Source: Segetibacter sp. 3557_3 | Lineage (GTDB): Bacteria > Bacteroidota > Bacteroidia > Chitinophagales > Chitinophagaceae | Direction: 5' to 3' | Assembly (NCBI RefSeq): GCF_004354985.1 | Contig: NZ_SMSK01000002.1 | Coordinates: 124,001 to 188,000, forward strand | DNA: 64,000 nucleotides | Part shown: piece by piece, positions 39,437-48,350 of the stretch | Layout of the letters: each line of letters starts with the position of its first letter | How positions within the stretch are numbered: position 1 is the first letter of the stretch | Translations under genes and position numbers: made by a program | The notes under the pieces: generated by a model | Seen by the model: only the letters and a program-made list of their open reading frames with translations | Databases searched by the model: none | What the model was told of the DNA's origin: nothing

Positions 39437-40724
39437 AATAAGGGTTGGTGTTGTGATAGATGCTGAAAGTGTACCTACAGAAGGAGGTGGGCATGCATAT
39501 TACAACCGGCTCCTGAAGGGTATCAACGATTTTAGTTTCAATGAAAATGTCGACATCGTAAACGTAGTTTTTTACGCTGGCAAGGTTCCTGAATTACAGC
39601 TTACAAAACGCTCGATTTACATCAAAACTGGTTACGGCAGTAAAGCAAAGCGTCCATTCCGGATCCGGGGATTTAAGTATGCCAACCTGTACCTGAACAA
39701 AGCCACTTCTTTCCTCAATTTCATTCTTCACACCTTTATTACCAACCGAAATAAAAAGGTTGAAAGAGCTTTACGGGAAAATGGGATAGACCTGCTTTAC
39801 TATCTTAAGCCGAGGTATGCAGTTCTCAACTTCCCGTTTATCGCAACGCATTGGGATATTGCGCACAGATCAGTATACGCTTTTCCTGAAATGATTATGA
39901 ATGGTGAGTATGAAGCACGTGAGGAATATTACTTGTACACGCTCAATAAAGCAATGTTTATATTATGTGAGTCTGATACGGGTGCAAAGGAGTTGTTGAA
40001 TTTTTATGCCCTTTATAAATCAAAGGTTAAAGTTGTTCCGGCATTTGGTGGCAATATCATCAACCTGGAGGTGCCTTCTGACACGCAAAAGACAGTGCTC
40101 GACAAATTCGGACTCGTAAACCAGTCGTACTTTCTTTATCCTGCACAATTTTGGGCGCACAAGAATCATTACAATCTGATTGTTGCATTCGCCAAATTGT
40201 TGGCCGAACGTAAACAAACCCATTTACAGATGGTGCTTTGCGGCAGCGATAAGGGTAATGCTGCCTACATACAGGAGTTGGTTAACAGCCTCGGCTTAAA
40301 TGGCCAGGTAAAGTTGCTTGGTTTTGTTCCCGACAGTGATCTTAGTGTTCTGTACCAGAATGCACTTGCGTTAACGATGGCTACTTTCCTGGGACCGACG
40401 AATATGCCTTTGATTGAAGCGGCACATCTTAGTTGTCCTGTGTTATGTTCTGATTTGGAGGGACACCGGGAAATCCTTGGTGATCACGCGCTTTATTTTG
40501 ATCCTGCTGACAGCAACTCCATCAAGCATGCTTTGATACAGGTTTTAGATAACGGTTTCCGTTCGAAACACTCCTTGTCTGCACAGGAATATATCAGGTC
40601 TTCCAAGTTTAACCTGTCGAACAGCCTAAGTGAACTTAACGCTATACTGGTCAGCGCAATCTCAATAAGGAGAACCTGGGGACTTAATTTTCTGTTCAAA
40701 CGGGAAGAGGCTCCAAGTGACTAG
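39429..40724 (+). CDS. Glycosyltransferase family 4
   Basis: A 431-residue GT-B enzyme. The C-terminal donor domain shows YPAQFWAHKNHYNLIVAFAKL, LCGSDKG, VKLLGFVPDSDLSVLYQNA and the acidic TNMPLIEAAHLSCPVLCSDLEGHREILGDHALYFDP (E-x7-E-like region). The N-terminal half has a Gly-rich acceptor loop. Last gene of the cupin-methyltransferase-aminotransferase operon, so it probably transfers the methylated amino sugar. Confidence 0.85.
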   Translation: MSKIRVGVVIDAESVPTEGGGHAYYNRLLKGINDFSFNENVDIVNVVFYAGKVPELQLTKRSIYIKTGYGSKAKRPFRIRGFKYANLYLNKATSFLNFILHTFITNRNKKVERALRENGIDLLYYLKPRYAVLNFPFIATHWDIAHRSVYAFPEMIMNGEYEAREEYYLYTLNKAMFILCESDTGAKELLNFYALYKSKVKVVPAFGGNIINLEVPSDTQKTVLDKFGLVNQSYFLYPAQFWAHKNHYNLIVAFAKLLAERKQTHLQMVLCGSDKGNAAYIQELVNSLGLNGQVKLLGFVPDSDLSVLYQNALALTMATFLGPTNMPLIEAAHLSCPVLCSDLEGHREILGDHALYFDPADSNSIKHALIQVLDNGFRSKHSLSAQEYIRSSKFNLSNSLSELNAILVSAISIRRTWGLNFLFKREEAPSD

Positions 40725-40752
40725 GTCATTATTCTTGACTGGAGGAACCATC

Positions 40753-41700
40753 TTATTTATAGATTGCGACCTCATTTGTACCGTCGCTGCTTTTTACACC
40801 CCGGTACATGCCGGCGCTGTTGAATACAAGTGCAGCGTTGCCCTGGTTATCAACCCCAATCAATCCGCCTTCACCTTTCATTTCAACAAGTTTCTTTAGT
40901 ACAACTTCGTTACATGCGTCAAGGATAGACATATTCTTGTGCTCCATAAGTGCGCTTACCCGGTGTGCAGCAACTGCCCTGATAAAGACCTCGCCATGGC
41001 CGGTGCAGCTAATTGCACAAGTCTCATTATTCGCATAGGTACCCGAGCCAATCATCGGACTGTCGCCGATACGGCCGTATTTTTTATTGGTCATCCCGCC
41101 TGTGCTCGTTGCGGCAGCGATGTTGCCGTTTACATCACAGGCAACGGCGCCAACCGTACCAAACTTCTTGTCGCGAAGGAGTTCCTCTATTCCCTGGTGG
41201 GTGTGATCGAGAGAGTAGTTATCAGAGTCGCGGATTGCTTTCCATTGGTCGTACCTGAACTGTGAAAAGAAGTATTCATCAGGCTCCAGTTTAACGCCTT
41301 GCTTAATTGCAAAATCGTTTGCGCCTTTTCCGCTGAGAAAAACATGGTTACTGTTGCGCATTACCTCCATGGCAAGCTCTATTGGGTTGCGCACACTGCG
41401 TACTCCGGCCACTGCTCCGGCCTCAAGGTTTTCGCCATCCATTATCGCAGCATCCATTTCCTGCACACCTTTTTTTGTAAAGACCGATCCCCGGCCGGCA
41501 TTAAAAATGATGTTGTCTTCCAAAACAACTGTTGCGGCCTTAACTGCGTTTACTGCAGATCCGCCTTCCTCCAGTACCGCAAAACCTGCGTTTAAAGCAT
41601 CTGTCAAGCCATTGAGGTAAGCCTTCTCTAATTCAGGTGTAATGTCTTCTTTAACGATTGTTCCGGCTCCTCCATGAATAACAAGTGTAAGCTTTTGCAT
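40753..41700 (-). CDS. iaaA: Isoaspartyl peptidase/L-asparaginase (Ntn hydrolase, plant type)
   Basis: A 315-residue precursor that should self-cleave between Gly181 and Thr182 (KKFGTVGAVACD), giving Thr182 as the nucleophile. Other family motifs: IHGGAGT at the N-terminus, NAGRGSVFT, STGGMTNKKYGRIGDSPMIGSGTYAN and SCTGHGE. It degrades isoaspartyl dipeptides and L-asparagine. No signal peptide, so cytoplasmic. It is 142 bases after the kinase gene and converges on the GT4 gene. Confidence 0.92.
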   Translation of the reverse strand: MQKLTLVIHGGAGTIVKEDITPELEKAYLNGLTDALNAGFAVLEEGGSAVNAVKAATVVLEDNIIFNAGRGSVFTKKGVQEMDAAIMDGENLEAGAVAGVRSVRNPIELAMEVMRNSNHVFLSGKGANDFAIKQGVKLEPDEYFFSQFRYDQWKAIRDSDNYSLDHTHQGIEELLRDKKFGTVGAVACDVNGNIAAATSTGGMTNKKYGRIGDSPMIGSGTYANNETCAISCTGHGEVFIRAVAAHRVSALMEHKNMSILDACNEVVLKKLVEMKGEGGLIGVDNQGNAALVFNSAGMYRGVKSSDGTNEVAIYK

Positions 41701-41842
41701 GATCTGTTGGTAGTTTGTATATGCGCGAAATTATGGGTTTGTCGCTGCGTCGCTGCTAATAAACTGAATCGGCGCAATAGGGGGCAGACGCTGATACAAA
41801 GATAGGATCGTGTTTTTCTGTGGTAAACTGCCAGCATCCTAA

Positions 41843-42832
41843 TCAGGTCAGTAACTCTGTGCATTCGTCGAATAAGCGCTGTTTGTTAATGGCCACTGTG
41901 CCAACCTCTTCACATACGAGGCCACCTGCAAGGTTTGCAACAGCAGCTGATAATCGAATGTCGGAAGTGGCAGCAAAAACCAGTGAAGCTACCGCGATGA
42001 CGGTATCACCAGCTCCACTTACATCGGCAACCTTGCGCACATGTGTGGGAATGATGGTCGCAGAACCGTTTTCCTGGTAGAAAACACCACGTTCTGAAAG
42101 CGTGATAAGGGAAATTTTATGTTCCAGCACCTCCTTGAGGCGGCGGTGAATGTCGGGAAGTGCGTCATCGGATAAACCTTCGGGTAGCAGGTTTAAGGCA
42201 GCCTTTACTTCGGCAAGGTTGGGTTTAAAAATTGTTGCACCCTTGTAGCTGAAGAAGTTCTTTTGTTTTGGATCAACTGTAACGGGGATTTCAAGTTTGG
42301 CGCATAGGTCTAGTATTTCCCGGATTGTTTTTGGTGTAAGCACGCCTTTGTTGTAGTCTTCAAAAATGACCACAGCTGGTTTTTGTTCGTGCACAAAAGC
42401 CCGGAATTTTTCGATGAGTTCACTTTCTTCTGCGGGATTGAGGTTAGTGGTAACTTCCGAGTCAAGTCGCATCATCTGCTGGTTACGGCAAATGATCCTC
42501 GTTTTGTTGGTAGTTATACGGCTTTCACTCGCAACAAGGTAATTTGTGTCAATCTGGTTTTCTTTAAACAGGGTTGTAAGCTGTCGTCCTTCTTCGTCTT
42601 TCCCTATCACTGAAAACAGGCTGGCAGATGCACCAAGAGCAACGATGTTTAAGGCAACATTCCCCGCACCCCCAATCCTTACCTCCCGGTTCTTTAGGTC
42701 GACGATAGGCACCGGACCTTCGGGAGAAATGCGGTCAACCGTTCCAAACCAATAAGTGTCCAGCATAACATCCCCAATAACTGCCACTTTTAAGTTCAGG
42801 AACCTGTTGAAGATTTCGTGAAAGTCGTGCAT
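41843..42832 (-). CDS. rfaE1: D-glycero-beta-D-manno-heptose-7-phosphate kinase (RfaE domain I)
   Basis: A 329-residue PfkB/ribokinase-family kinase. The ATG at 42832 is preferred; the longer frame to 42895 would run into the permease gene. It shows VIGDVMLDTYWFGTVDRISPEGPVPI, RIGGAGNVALNI and the C-terminal ADVSGAGDTVIAVASL with the catalytic Asp. Only the kinase domain is present, without the adenylyltransferase domain of bifunctional HldE. The product feeds ADP-heptose for LPS. It starts 4 bases after the permease stop. Confidence 0.85.
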   Translation of the reverse strand: MHDFHEIFNRFLNLKVAVIGDVMLDTYWFGTVDRISPEGPVPIVDLKNREVRIGGAGNVALNIVALGASASLFSVIGKDEEGRQLTTLFKENQIDTNYLVASESRITTNKTRIICRNQQMMRLDSEVTTNLNPAEESELIEKFRAFVHEQKPAVVIFEDYNKGVLTPKTIREILDLCAKLEIPVTVDPKQKNFFSYKGATIFKPNLAEVKAALNLLPEGLSDDALPDIHRRLKEVLEHKISLITLSERGVFYQENGSATIIPTHVRKVADVSGAGDTVIAVASLVFAATSDIRLSAAVANLAGGLVCEEVGTVAINKQRLFDECTELLT

Positions 42833-42836
42833 AACA

Positions 42837-44261
42837 TTAAGAAGGTTTTTTGCTTTGCAAAGAAAGGTAGTACAATGGAATTCCGGCAAGTACAATCACT
42901 AATCCCGGCCAGGTGTAAACCGGCTTATAGATGATGAGTGCGAGGCAGAATACTGCGGCAAGCAGAATGTATACGGCGGGAAGTATGGGATACCCAATGG
43001 CTTTATAGGGACGCTCAGAGTCAGGAGCCTTTTTGCGCAAGATGAAGATGCCGGCGATGGTTAGCATATAAAAAAGCATCACAACAAAAGAAACATAATC
43101 AAGCAGGTCGCCATACTTACCACTAAGGCAGAGTATACTTGCAACCAGGCACTGCAACCACAATGCATAGGCGGGTACCCCGTTTGAATTTAGTTCGCCA
43201 ACCTTTTTAAAAAACAGCCCATCTTTTGCCATGCTATAATAAACCCTTGCCCCAGCCAGAATAAGCCCGTTGTTACAACCAAACGTGCTGATCATAATCA
43301 TCAGCGCAATAACGATCGTGCCGGGACGGCCAAAAATTACCTGTGAAGCAGAAACAGCAACCCGGTTTTCAGGTGCAAAAGCAATTTCCTGGGTTGGCAA
43401 CACCGACAGGTACATCAGGTTTGTAGAAATATAAATTACCGAAACGATAACTGTACCCAGCAGAAGACTTAATCCTATGTTCAGTCGTGGATTTCGAACT
43501 TCTCCTGCTATAAACGTAACGTTGTTCCAGGCATCGCTGCTAAAAACGGAGCCCACCATCGCCGACGCAATTGCACCAATGCCTGCGGCGCCGGCAAGGA
43601 ACAGCCAAACGTTGTCGGTAGAGGTATTGGTTCTTGAGGCATGTTGCATTAAACGCCAGGGATCGCTCCAGTTTGCATGCCAGACAGTGGGATTAAATAC
43701 AAGCAGGCCCGCTATAATCAGCGCAAACAAAGACAGCAGTTTTGTAGTAGTAAAAATATTTTGTATCCACTTTCCGCCCTCTATCCCTTTCGTGTTGGAA
43801 TAACTTAACACAATAATCAGGATGATGGAGGTAACCTGCGCTGCTGAAATGTTTAGCGAACCTATGTTGAGGAGGATGTTTTTTTCACTTAAAGCAGGGA
43901 TGAGGTAGGCCGCGAATTTTGAAAAGGCAACGCCAACTGCTGCAATGGTTCCGGTTTGAATAACCGCAAAAAAGCTCCAGCCATATAGAAAGCCCATGAG
44001 TGGATTGTATGCGGCCTTCAGGTACACATATTGACCGCCTGCCTTTGGAAACATTCCACTTAGTTCGCCATAGCTGAGTGCAGCAATCACCGTCATAAAG
44101 CCGGTAAGTACCCAGGCAAAAATGAGCCAACCGGCGCCACCAACGTCTTTAAGCATGTCGGCACTTACAACAAAAATTCCTGAACCAATCATGCTTCCTG
44201 CAACGATCATTGTTGCATCCCAAAGGCCAAGCGAAGGTTTAAATTGAGCAGTTGATTGCAT
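42837..44261 (-). CDS. APC-superfamily amino acid permease
   Basis: A 474-residue transporter with about 12 membrane segments. The N-terminal GSMIGSGIFVVSADML helix is the substrate/ion-binding break of the APC family, followed by GELSGMFPKAGGQYVYLKAAYNPLMGFLYGW. Probably an amino acid exchanger or proton symporter (LAT-like); the substrate cannot be told. First gene of a three-gene minus-strand unit with rfaE1 and iaaA. Confidence 0.85.
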   Translation of the reverse strand: MQSTAQFKPSLGLWDATMIVAGSMIGSGIFVVSADMLKDVGGAGWLIFAWVLTGFMTVIAALSYGELSGMFPKAGGQYVYLKAAYNPLMGFLYGWSFFAVIQTGTIAAVGVAFSKFAAYLIPALSEKNILLNIGSLNISAAQVTSIILIIVLSYSNTKGIEGGKWIQNIFTTTKLLSLFALIIAGLLVFNPTVWHANWSDPWRLMQHASRTNTSTDNVWLFLAGAAGIGAIASAMVGSVFSSDAWNNVTFIAGEVRNPRLNIGLSLLLGTVIVSVIYISTNLMYLSVLPTQEIAFAPENRVAVSASQVIFGRPGTIVIALMIMISTFGCNNGLILAGARVYYSMAKDGLFFKKVGELNSNGVPAYALWLQCLVASILCLSGKYGDLLDYVSFVVMLFYMLTIAGIFILRKKAPDSERPYKAIGYPILPAVYILLAAVFCLALIIYKPVYTWPGLVIVLAGIPLYYLSLQSKKPS

Positions 44262-44562
44262 GTAGGAGTTGAGCGATCACACCCGGATTTGAGCGCTTCG
44301 CATGAAGATAAGGATTTGATGGCAGACGCCATCAGCGTTGCTGACACGTTGAAGAAAGCTTATACGCAGCCCATAAACTGGCTATCATCTGCACCAACCA
44401 TTAAAGCATAAGCGGGTTGAGTCCCGGGGTGCTATCGAATGATTGTTAGTGCGAGCCATGCATGTGGGTAAAACTGCGCGTTCACAAGAATTATTCATCC
44501 TGCAGATTATAACACCCGGTAAGTGGCAATAATACCCGTATATCGAGGGACTAAAAAATGGT
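44262..44562 (-). other. Intergenic region upstream of the permease
   Basis: 301 bases without a gene. At 44535-44549 lies CCCGTATATCGAGGG, a relative of the two inverted repeats upstream of the cupin operon. No clear promoter box was found. Confidence 0.4.
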
Positions 44563-45153
44563 CTAGTCTTTTTTCTTGTAGAGGTCGTTCAAACCGCGAA
44601 GCACGTCGGCAGTTATGTTGAATGAAGAGTCTTTATAGTAGAATGTGCCGGGCTGGTAAGCAAGTATATAGGAGTAGTTTTTATTTGTATTGTAATCTGC
44701 TAAAAAGCTTTCTATCCGTTTGTTTACTTCCTGCATTTTCTTGAAAGTGGCATCCTGCATTTCGAGACCCATTGCCTGCTCACGGTCCTGGATCCTTTTT
44801 TGTTTTTGCATGAGTTCCTGCTGGGTGCTGCCTGCTTTCTCCTGCGACATGCCGGGTGCTTCCTGGTTAAACTTATTAACCTCCTGCATATAACTGTTTT
44901 TCAATTTTGAAAGTTCGGAGTACAGGGTTTGCTCTTTTGTTTTCAGCTGGTTCCGAATGTCTTTGAGGTATTCGTAATTGTTTTCAATGGAGTCCATCTC
45001 GAAGTAGGCAATCTTGAAGGCACCGCTTGTTTCTGCTTTAGGCGTACTTGCAACATTGGTCGTTTTTTTTGGTGTACCTGAAAAGTGCAGGTAGAAAAGC
45101 ACAGCCACCAGGATGAGCAAAACGACATTAGAAACCACCAGAAAATTTTTCAT
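44563..45153 (-). CDS. OmpH/Skp-like periplasmic chaperone-type protein
   Basis: 196 residues. The N-terminus is a single hydrophobic segment (VVLLILVAVLFYLHF) that may be an uncleaved anchor. Then comes IAYFEMDSIENNYEYLKDI, the typical OmpH opening, and a long Lys/Glu/Gln-rich coiled coil (about 65-150). The end (SYILAYQPGTFYYKDSSFNITADVLRGLNDLY) is also typical. Probably holds outer-membrane proteins in the periplasm. Confidence 0.8.
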   Translation of the reverse strand: MKNFLVVSNVVLLILVAVLFYLHFSGTPKKTTNVASTPKAETSGAFKIAYFEMDSIENNYEYLKDIRNQLKTKEQTLYSELSKLKNSYMQEVNKFNQEAPGMSQEKAGSTQQELMQKQKRIQDREQAMGLEMQDATFKKMQEVNKRIESFLADYNTNKNYSYILAYQPGTFYYKDSSFNITADVLRGLNDLYKKKD

Positions 45154-45439
45154 GCAAAGATTTTATGTGGGCAAAGTAAATGGAAAGGCTAAAACAAAAC
45201 TTGTTAAAAAGGTTAACATTCTACTAACGTGTTGCTAAATCGGTATAGCTACAGTTAAGGCATTGGCAGAGGACCGGGTAATATTTAGAACAAGCGTATG
45301 ATAGCATATTGCATTTGATGGGAAACACGCGGCCAGCTAAGCTGCTTTCTTATAAGTAGCCAGGCTACAAAAGGGGCCCTTGTAGTGCAAGTGCTGTAGG
45401 ATTGCACCATGCCTGATGCCATGGAAAACCAGTCGATGA

Positions 45440-45495
45440 ACCGAGCGTGGCAACGATGATCCATTAATAACCAAATGCCGGTCACCAAAAAAAAC
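45440..45495 (-). repeat. Dispersed intergenic repeat, copy D (degenerate)
   Basis: The minus strand reads TTTTGGTGACCGGCA, then CATCGTTGCCACGC (core at 45445-45458 on plus), then GGTTCATCG. The core departs from the consensus by two bases; the opening matches copies E and F and the tail matches copy B. Confidence 0.45.
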
Positions 45496-45522
45496 AAACA
45501 GGAAGTGGTGCACTTCCTGTTT
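45487..45522 (-). terminator. S9 peptidase terminator
   Basis: On the minus strand AAACAGGAAGTG pairs with CACTTCCTGTTT around a 3-base loop, followed by G and eight Ts (45487-45494). Confidence 0.8.
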
Positions 45523-45536
45523 GACCTGGACGCGAC

Positions 45537-47957
45537 TTATGGGTTTGTGGACTGCTTACCTGTAGGTTTAAGGTACTTCGTTAACCATTCGTTCATCTCC
45601 CAAAGCATATGCAAAAGGTTTTCTTTTCCGGTGTACCCATGAGACTCGTAAGGTAGAACAACATACCGAACGGTGCCGCCGTGCCCTTTGATAGCATTGT
45701 ACAAACGCTCACTTTGAATGGGGAAAGTTCCGGGATTATTGTCCGCTTCTCCGTGGATGAGGAGGATCGCATCTTTAATGTTATTTGCATAAGCAAACGG
45801 GCTCATCCTGGTGTAAACCTCGGGAGCCTGCCAGAAAGTACGTTCTTCGTTCTGAAAGCCAAAAGGGGTAAGGGTTCTGTTGTAAGCACCACTGCGGGCA
45901 ATGCCAGCTTTAAACAGCCGGGTATGTGCCAGCAGGTTGGCCGTCATAAATGCACCATAACTGTGGCCACCTATACCAACCCGGTTGCGGTCGCCAACAC
46001 CCATCGCCACAACTTTATCGATTGCGGCCGCAGCGTTCCACTCAAGTTGTTCAACAAAGTTGTCGTTCGGGTACTTTGTGCCCTCGCCAACGATCGGGAA
46101 CTCCGTTTCGTCCATAACCGCATAACCCTGGGTTACCAGAAATACACAGGAGCCCGAGCCCAAACGGGTAAACGTATTCTGGCTTCCCCTTACCTGCCCG
46201 GCATCTGCAGCACTCTTAAACTCCCGCGGATAAGCCCACATGAATACGGGTAGTGGTCCATCTCTCTTTGCATCGTACCCTTCGGGTGTGTACAATGTCG
46301 CGGTAAGGTCAACACCATCTTTTCGCTTGTAGAAAATCTTTTCTTTTTTAACCTTCCTGAGGGCAGGCTGCGGGTCCTTGAAATTAGTTATAGCCTTGCT
46401 GGTGTTGTTAGAAAGGTCGCGGATGTAATAATTTGGTGGTTCAGTTTGGCTTTGCCTGCTGGTTACGAAAATCTTTTTCTCGCCATCTACCACATTTACC
46501 ACGCTTTCGTAGTAAGGATCAGCGCTTCTCCAGATAATATTAGTTTTTAGCGTTGCAAGGTCGAAAGTTGCCAGAAAGGGGTATTCGCCTTTTTCCGAAG
46601 CGCCGGGGCCACTCATGAGCAATTGTGTTCCGTTGTTGAGTAACTGCACAACGTCGCGGCCGTAAACATTTTTAACCGTGTTAGGCGTACCCGGGTTGTT
46701 GTAGGCGTCGTTTGTACTGCGTTCGATCAACTTTTGCAGTTCTCCTGTTTGCGGGTTAAACCTGCTGATCCGAACTTTTTGTTCACGCTGTAACCCTTCT
46801 GTAACAAGCGCGAAAGTGCTGTTGCCCCACTGGATATTCCGGAAGCGGTAGTTGGTTTTTACAAGCTCCTTTGGTGTTCCCGAAAATGGAGCCGACAGGG
46901 CATAAACCGCATCGTGAAATTCCATGGTGTTTTTGTACAGGCCGCTGTCCAGGGGCATCGTCCAGCAAATGGTTGCCGACTCATCGTCCCGCCACTCGTA
47001 TCGTGACGGTGTATTCTGAACATTGTCGAAACCTCTTGGTGCGGTTTCGCGTCCCGGGCTTTTGTATAGGGCCTTAATTTCCTTACCGCTTTTGTCGAGA
47101 ATTAGTGTGGTAGATGGAAAACCGCTTGAAGGCACCAGGTAAGAAAAAGGCTTTTCGATCCGGTTTACAAGCAGGTACTTTTTATCGGGCGATAAGGTTA
47201 TGCTGTTGTAAATGGCCGGTTTGCCGATTTGGGTTTCGGTGCCCCCTACGTTGCGGATAAGTTGACCGGTTCCATAGAACTCGAACAATTGTTCATCATA
47301 AGGACTTTTGATAAGATCCTGGTAAGTGGCACTTGCAGCTGTTTTGCCAAGGTTTTGTTGTACAACTGGTCCTTTTGGCGCTAGCGGGCGGGCAGGCATT
47401 GCGCTTGAAGGTTTGGTGGTGGCGGTATACCAGATCGTGTTGTCATCTTCCCAATGAAAGTTGTCCAACACGTTGTTCAGAAAAGTTTTATTGAGCTTTT
47501 TAGCTTGCTGGCTGGCGACGTCGATGACATAAAGGTCTATGCCATTCGCGGTGGTATTGGAGAAGGCAATTTTTGTTCGGGAAGGACTCCACTGGGGAAT
47601 ACCCGCTTCAAGATTTGCGGGCAAACCTTTTACCTGCGCTTCAGCCCCGGTTGCGAGGTTTTTAATTCTGAAATTTACGGAATACACGCTACGAGAGGCA
47701 CCATAGGTATTGGGATTAATTCGCATACCGGCAATCCGAAGTTCAGGTTGCGCGAGATCCTCAACAGTCGGGTAACTGCTGCGCTCGCTTAGCAGCATGA
47801 ATTTACCATGATCATCAATACTCACGACCGGTGTTGGAGGCGCCAGTAGAATATCCGCCATCGCCTTGGGTGGGGTTTGATAGGTTACAGCATCCTGCGC
47901 ATGGAGGTGGACAGTAATAAACAGGAATAGAATAGGAACAAGTTGTCTCATATACAT
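45537..47957 (-). CDS. S9 family peptidase (prolyl oligopeptidase/glutamyl endopeptidase type), exported
   Basis: About 806 residues with a signal peptide (MYMRQLVPILFLFITVHLHA, then Q). The ATG at 47957 is chosen; a second ATG two codons on is equally possible, and a TTG precedes it. An N-terminal beta-propeller region (about 40-530) is followed by an alpha/beta-hydrolase domain: GIGGHSYGAFMTA with nucleophile Ser666, LLIHGEADNNPGTFPIQSERLYNAI with the acid, and LPYESHGY with the His. Layout and the PPKAMADILLAPPTPVVSI opening fit S9D-type enzymes of Bacteroidota. It probably cleaves peptides in the periplasm. Confidence 0.88.
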   Translation of the reverse strand: MYMRQLVPILFLFITVHLHAQDAVTYQTPPKAMADILLAPPTPVVSIDDHGKFMLLSERSSYPTVEDLAQPELRIAGMRINPNTYGASRSVYSVNFRIKNLATGAEAQVKGLPANLEAGIPQWSPSRTKIAFSNTTANGIDLYVIDVASQQAKKLNKTFLNNVLDNFHWEDDNTIWYTATTKPSSAMPARPLAPKGPVVQQNLGKTAASATYQDLIKSPYDEQLFEFYGTGQLIRNVGGTETQIGKPAIYNSITLSPDKKYLLVNRIEKPFSYLVPSSGFPSTTLILDKSGKEIKALYKSPGRETAPRGFDNVQNTPSRYEWRDDESATICWTMPLDSGLYKNTMEFHDAVYALSAPFSGTPKELVKTNYRFRNIQWGNSTFALVTEGLQREQKVRISRFNPQTGELQKLIERSTNDAYNNPGTPNTVKNVYGRDVVQLLNNGTQLLMSGPGASEKGEYPFLATFDLATLKTNIIWRSADPYYESVVNVVDGEKKIFVTSRQSQTEPPNYYIRDLSNNTSKAITNFKDPQPALRKVKKEKIFYKRKDGVDLTATLYTPEGYDAKRDGPLPVFMWAYPREFKSAADAGQVRGSQNTFTRLGSGSCVFLVTQGYAVMDETEFPIVGEGTKYPNDNFVEQLEWNAAAAIDKVVAMGVGDRNRVGIGGHSYGAFMTANLLAHTRLFKAGIARSGAYNRTLTPFGFQNEERTFWQAPEVYTRMSPFAYANNIKDAILLIHGEADNNPGTFPIQSERLYNAIKGHGGTVRYVVLPYESHGYTGKENLLHMLWEMNEWLTKYLKPTGKQSTNP

Positions 47958-48131
47958 CAAATTTGCAATAAAGGAAAGGTTTGAAGCCAGGCGGAAGTTA
48001 TGCCATGTTTGTGATTTTAGACCGGGGAAAGATGGCGGCTTTCGCCAGATTTCACAACCAACCCATGCTGCCGGTTGATTAATTCGAAAATGGCTGGTCT
48101 TGTAAGTAACCGGTACAGGTAAACTGATTTA

Positions 48132-48162
48132 TTTGGTAAATACAGGTTGACCATTATCTTTG
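48132..48162 (+). promoter_or_regulatory. his operon promoter (-33/-7 type)
   Basis: TTTG at 48132-48135, 19 bases, then a perfect TATCTTTG at 48155-48162. The leader peptide ATG begins only four bases after the box, so the transcript probably starts at or within a few bases of this ATG. Confidence 0.75.
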
Positions 48163-48166
48163 CCGC

Positions 48167-48217
48167 ATGAAAACAACCATGCATTTTCATCGCCATCATG
48201 TTATACCCCTCGGGTAG
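48167..48217 (+). CDS. hisL: his operon leader peptide
   Basis: A 16-codon ORF, MKTTMHFHRHHVIPLG, with four His codons within six positions (48182-48199). His is otherwise among the rarer residues, so this density just upstream of hisG is telling. The stop TAG (48215-48217) lies within the strand that can form the antiterminator (48213-48220). There is no room for a Shine-Dalgarno sequence if transcription begins just after the -7 box. Ribosome stalling at the His codons under histidine shortage is the expected control signal. Not tested by experiment here. Confidence 0.8.
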   Translation: MKTTMHFHRHHVIPLG

Positions 48218-48280
48218 GCCGGTGTTGTATGCATATATAAATACATTGAAGGCTTACCGTTGAGGTAGGCCTTTATTATT
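48213..48280 (+). terminator. his attenuator: antiterminator and terminator
   Basis: Terminator: AAGGCTTACC (48249-48258), loop GTTGA, GGTAGGCCTT (48264-48273), a 10-bp stem followed by TTTATTATT. Antiterminator: GGTAGGCC at 48213-48220, an exact copy of the terminator's 3' arm (48264-48271), can instead pair with GGCTTACC (48251-48258). A ribosome at the leader stop codon would cover 48213-48220 and favour termination; one stalled at the His codons ends about 13 bases upstream and leaves it free. Confidence 0.75.
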
Positions 48281-48350
48281 TATGGCTGTTTTCAGGTGCC
48301 AGGCAGGTGCATTATTAATTACTTCGGTAAATCAACTTTTTCGAAATATC

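Larger units (their letters stand above)
45154..45536 (-). other. Intergenic region downstream of the S9 peptidase
   Basis: 383 bases without a supported gene. It holds the peptidase terminator and copy D of the dispersed repeat. A 70-codon minus-strand frame at 45285-45497 covers these elements and is probably not coding. Confidence 0.5.

Noticed and set aside
45285-45497. 70-codon minus-strand frame
   Set aside because: It covers the S9 peptidase terminator and a dispersed repeat copy; no family resemblance.
48282-48350. N-terminal extension of hisG from an upstream ATG
   Set aside because: The HisG family starts at MGLTIAIQKSGRL (48351); the extra 23 residues lie right after the attenuator and have no similarity to the family.
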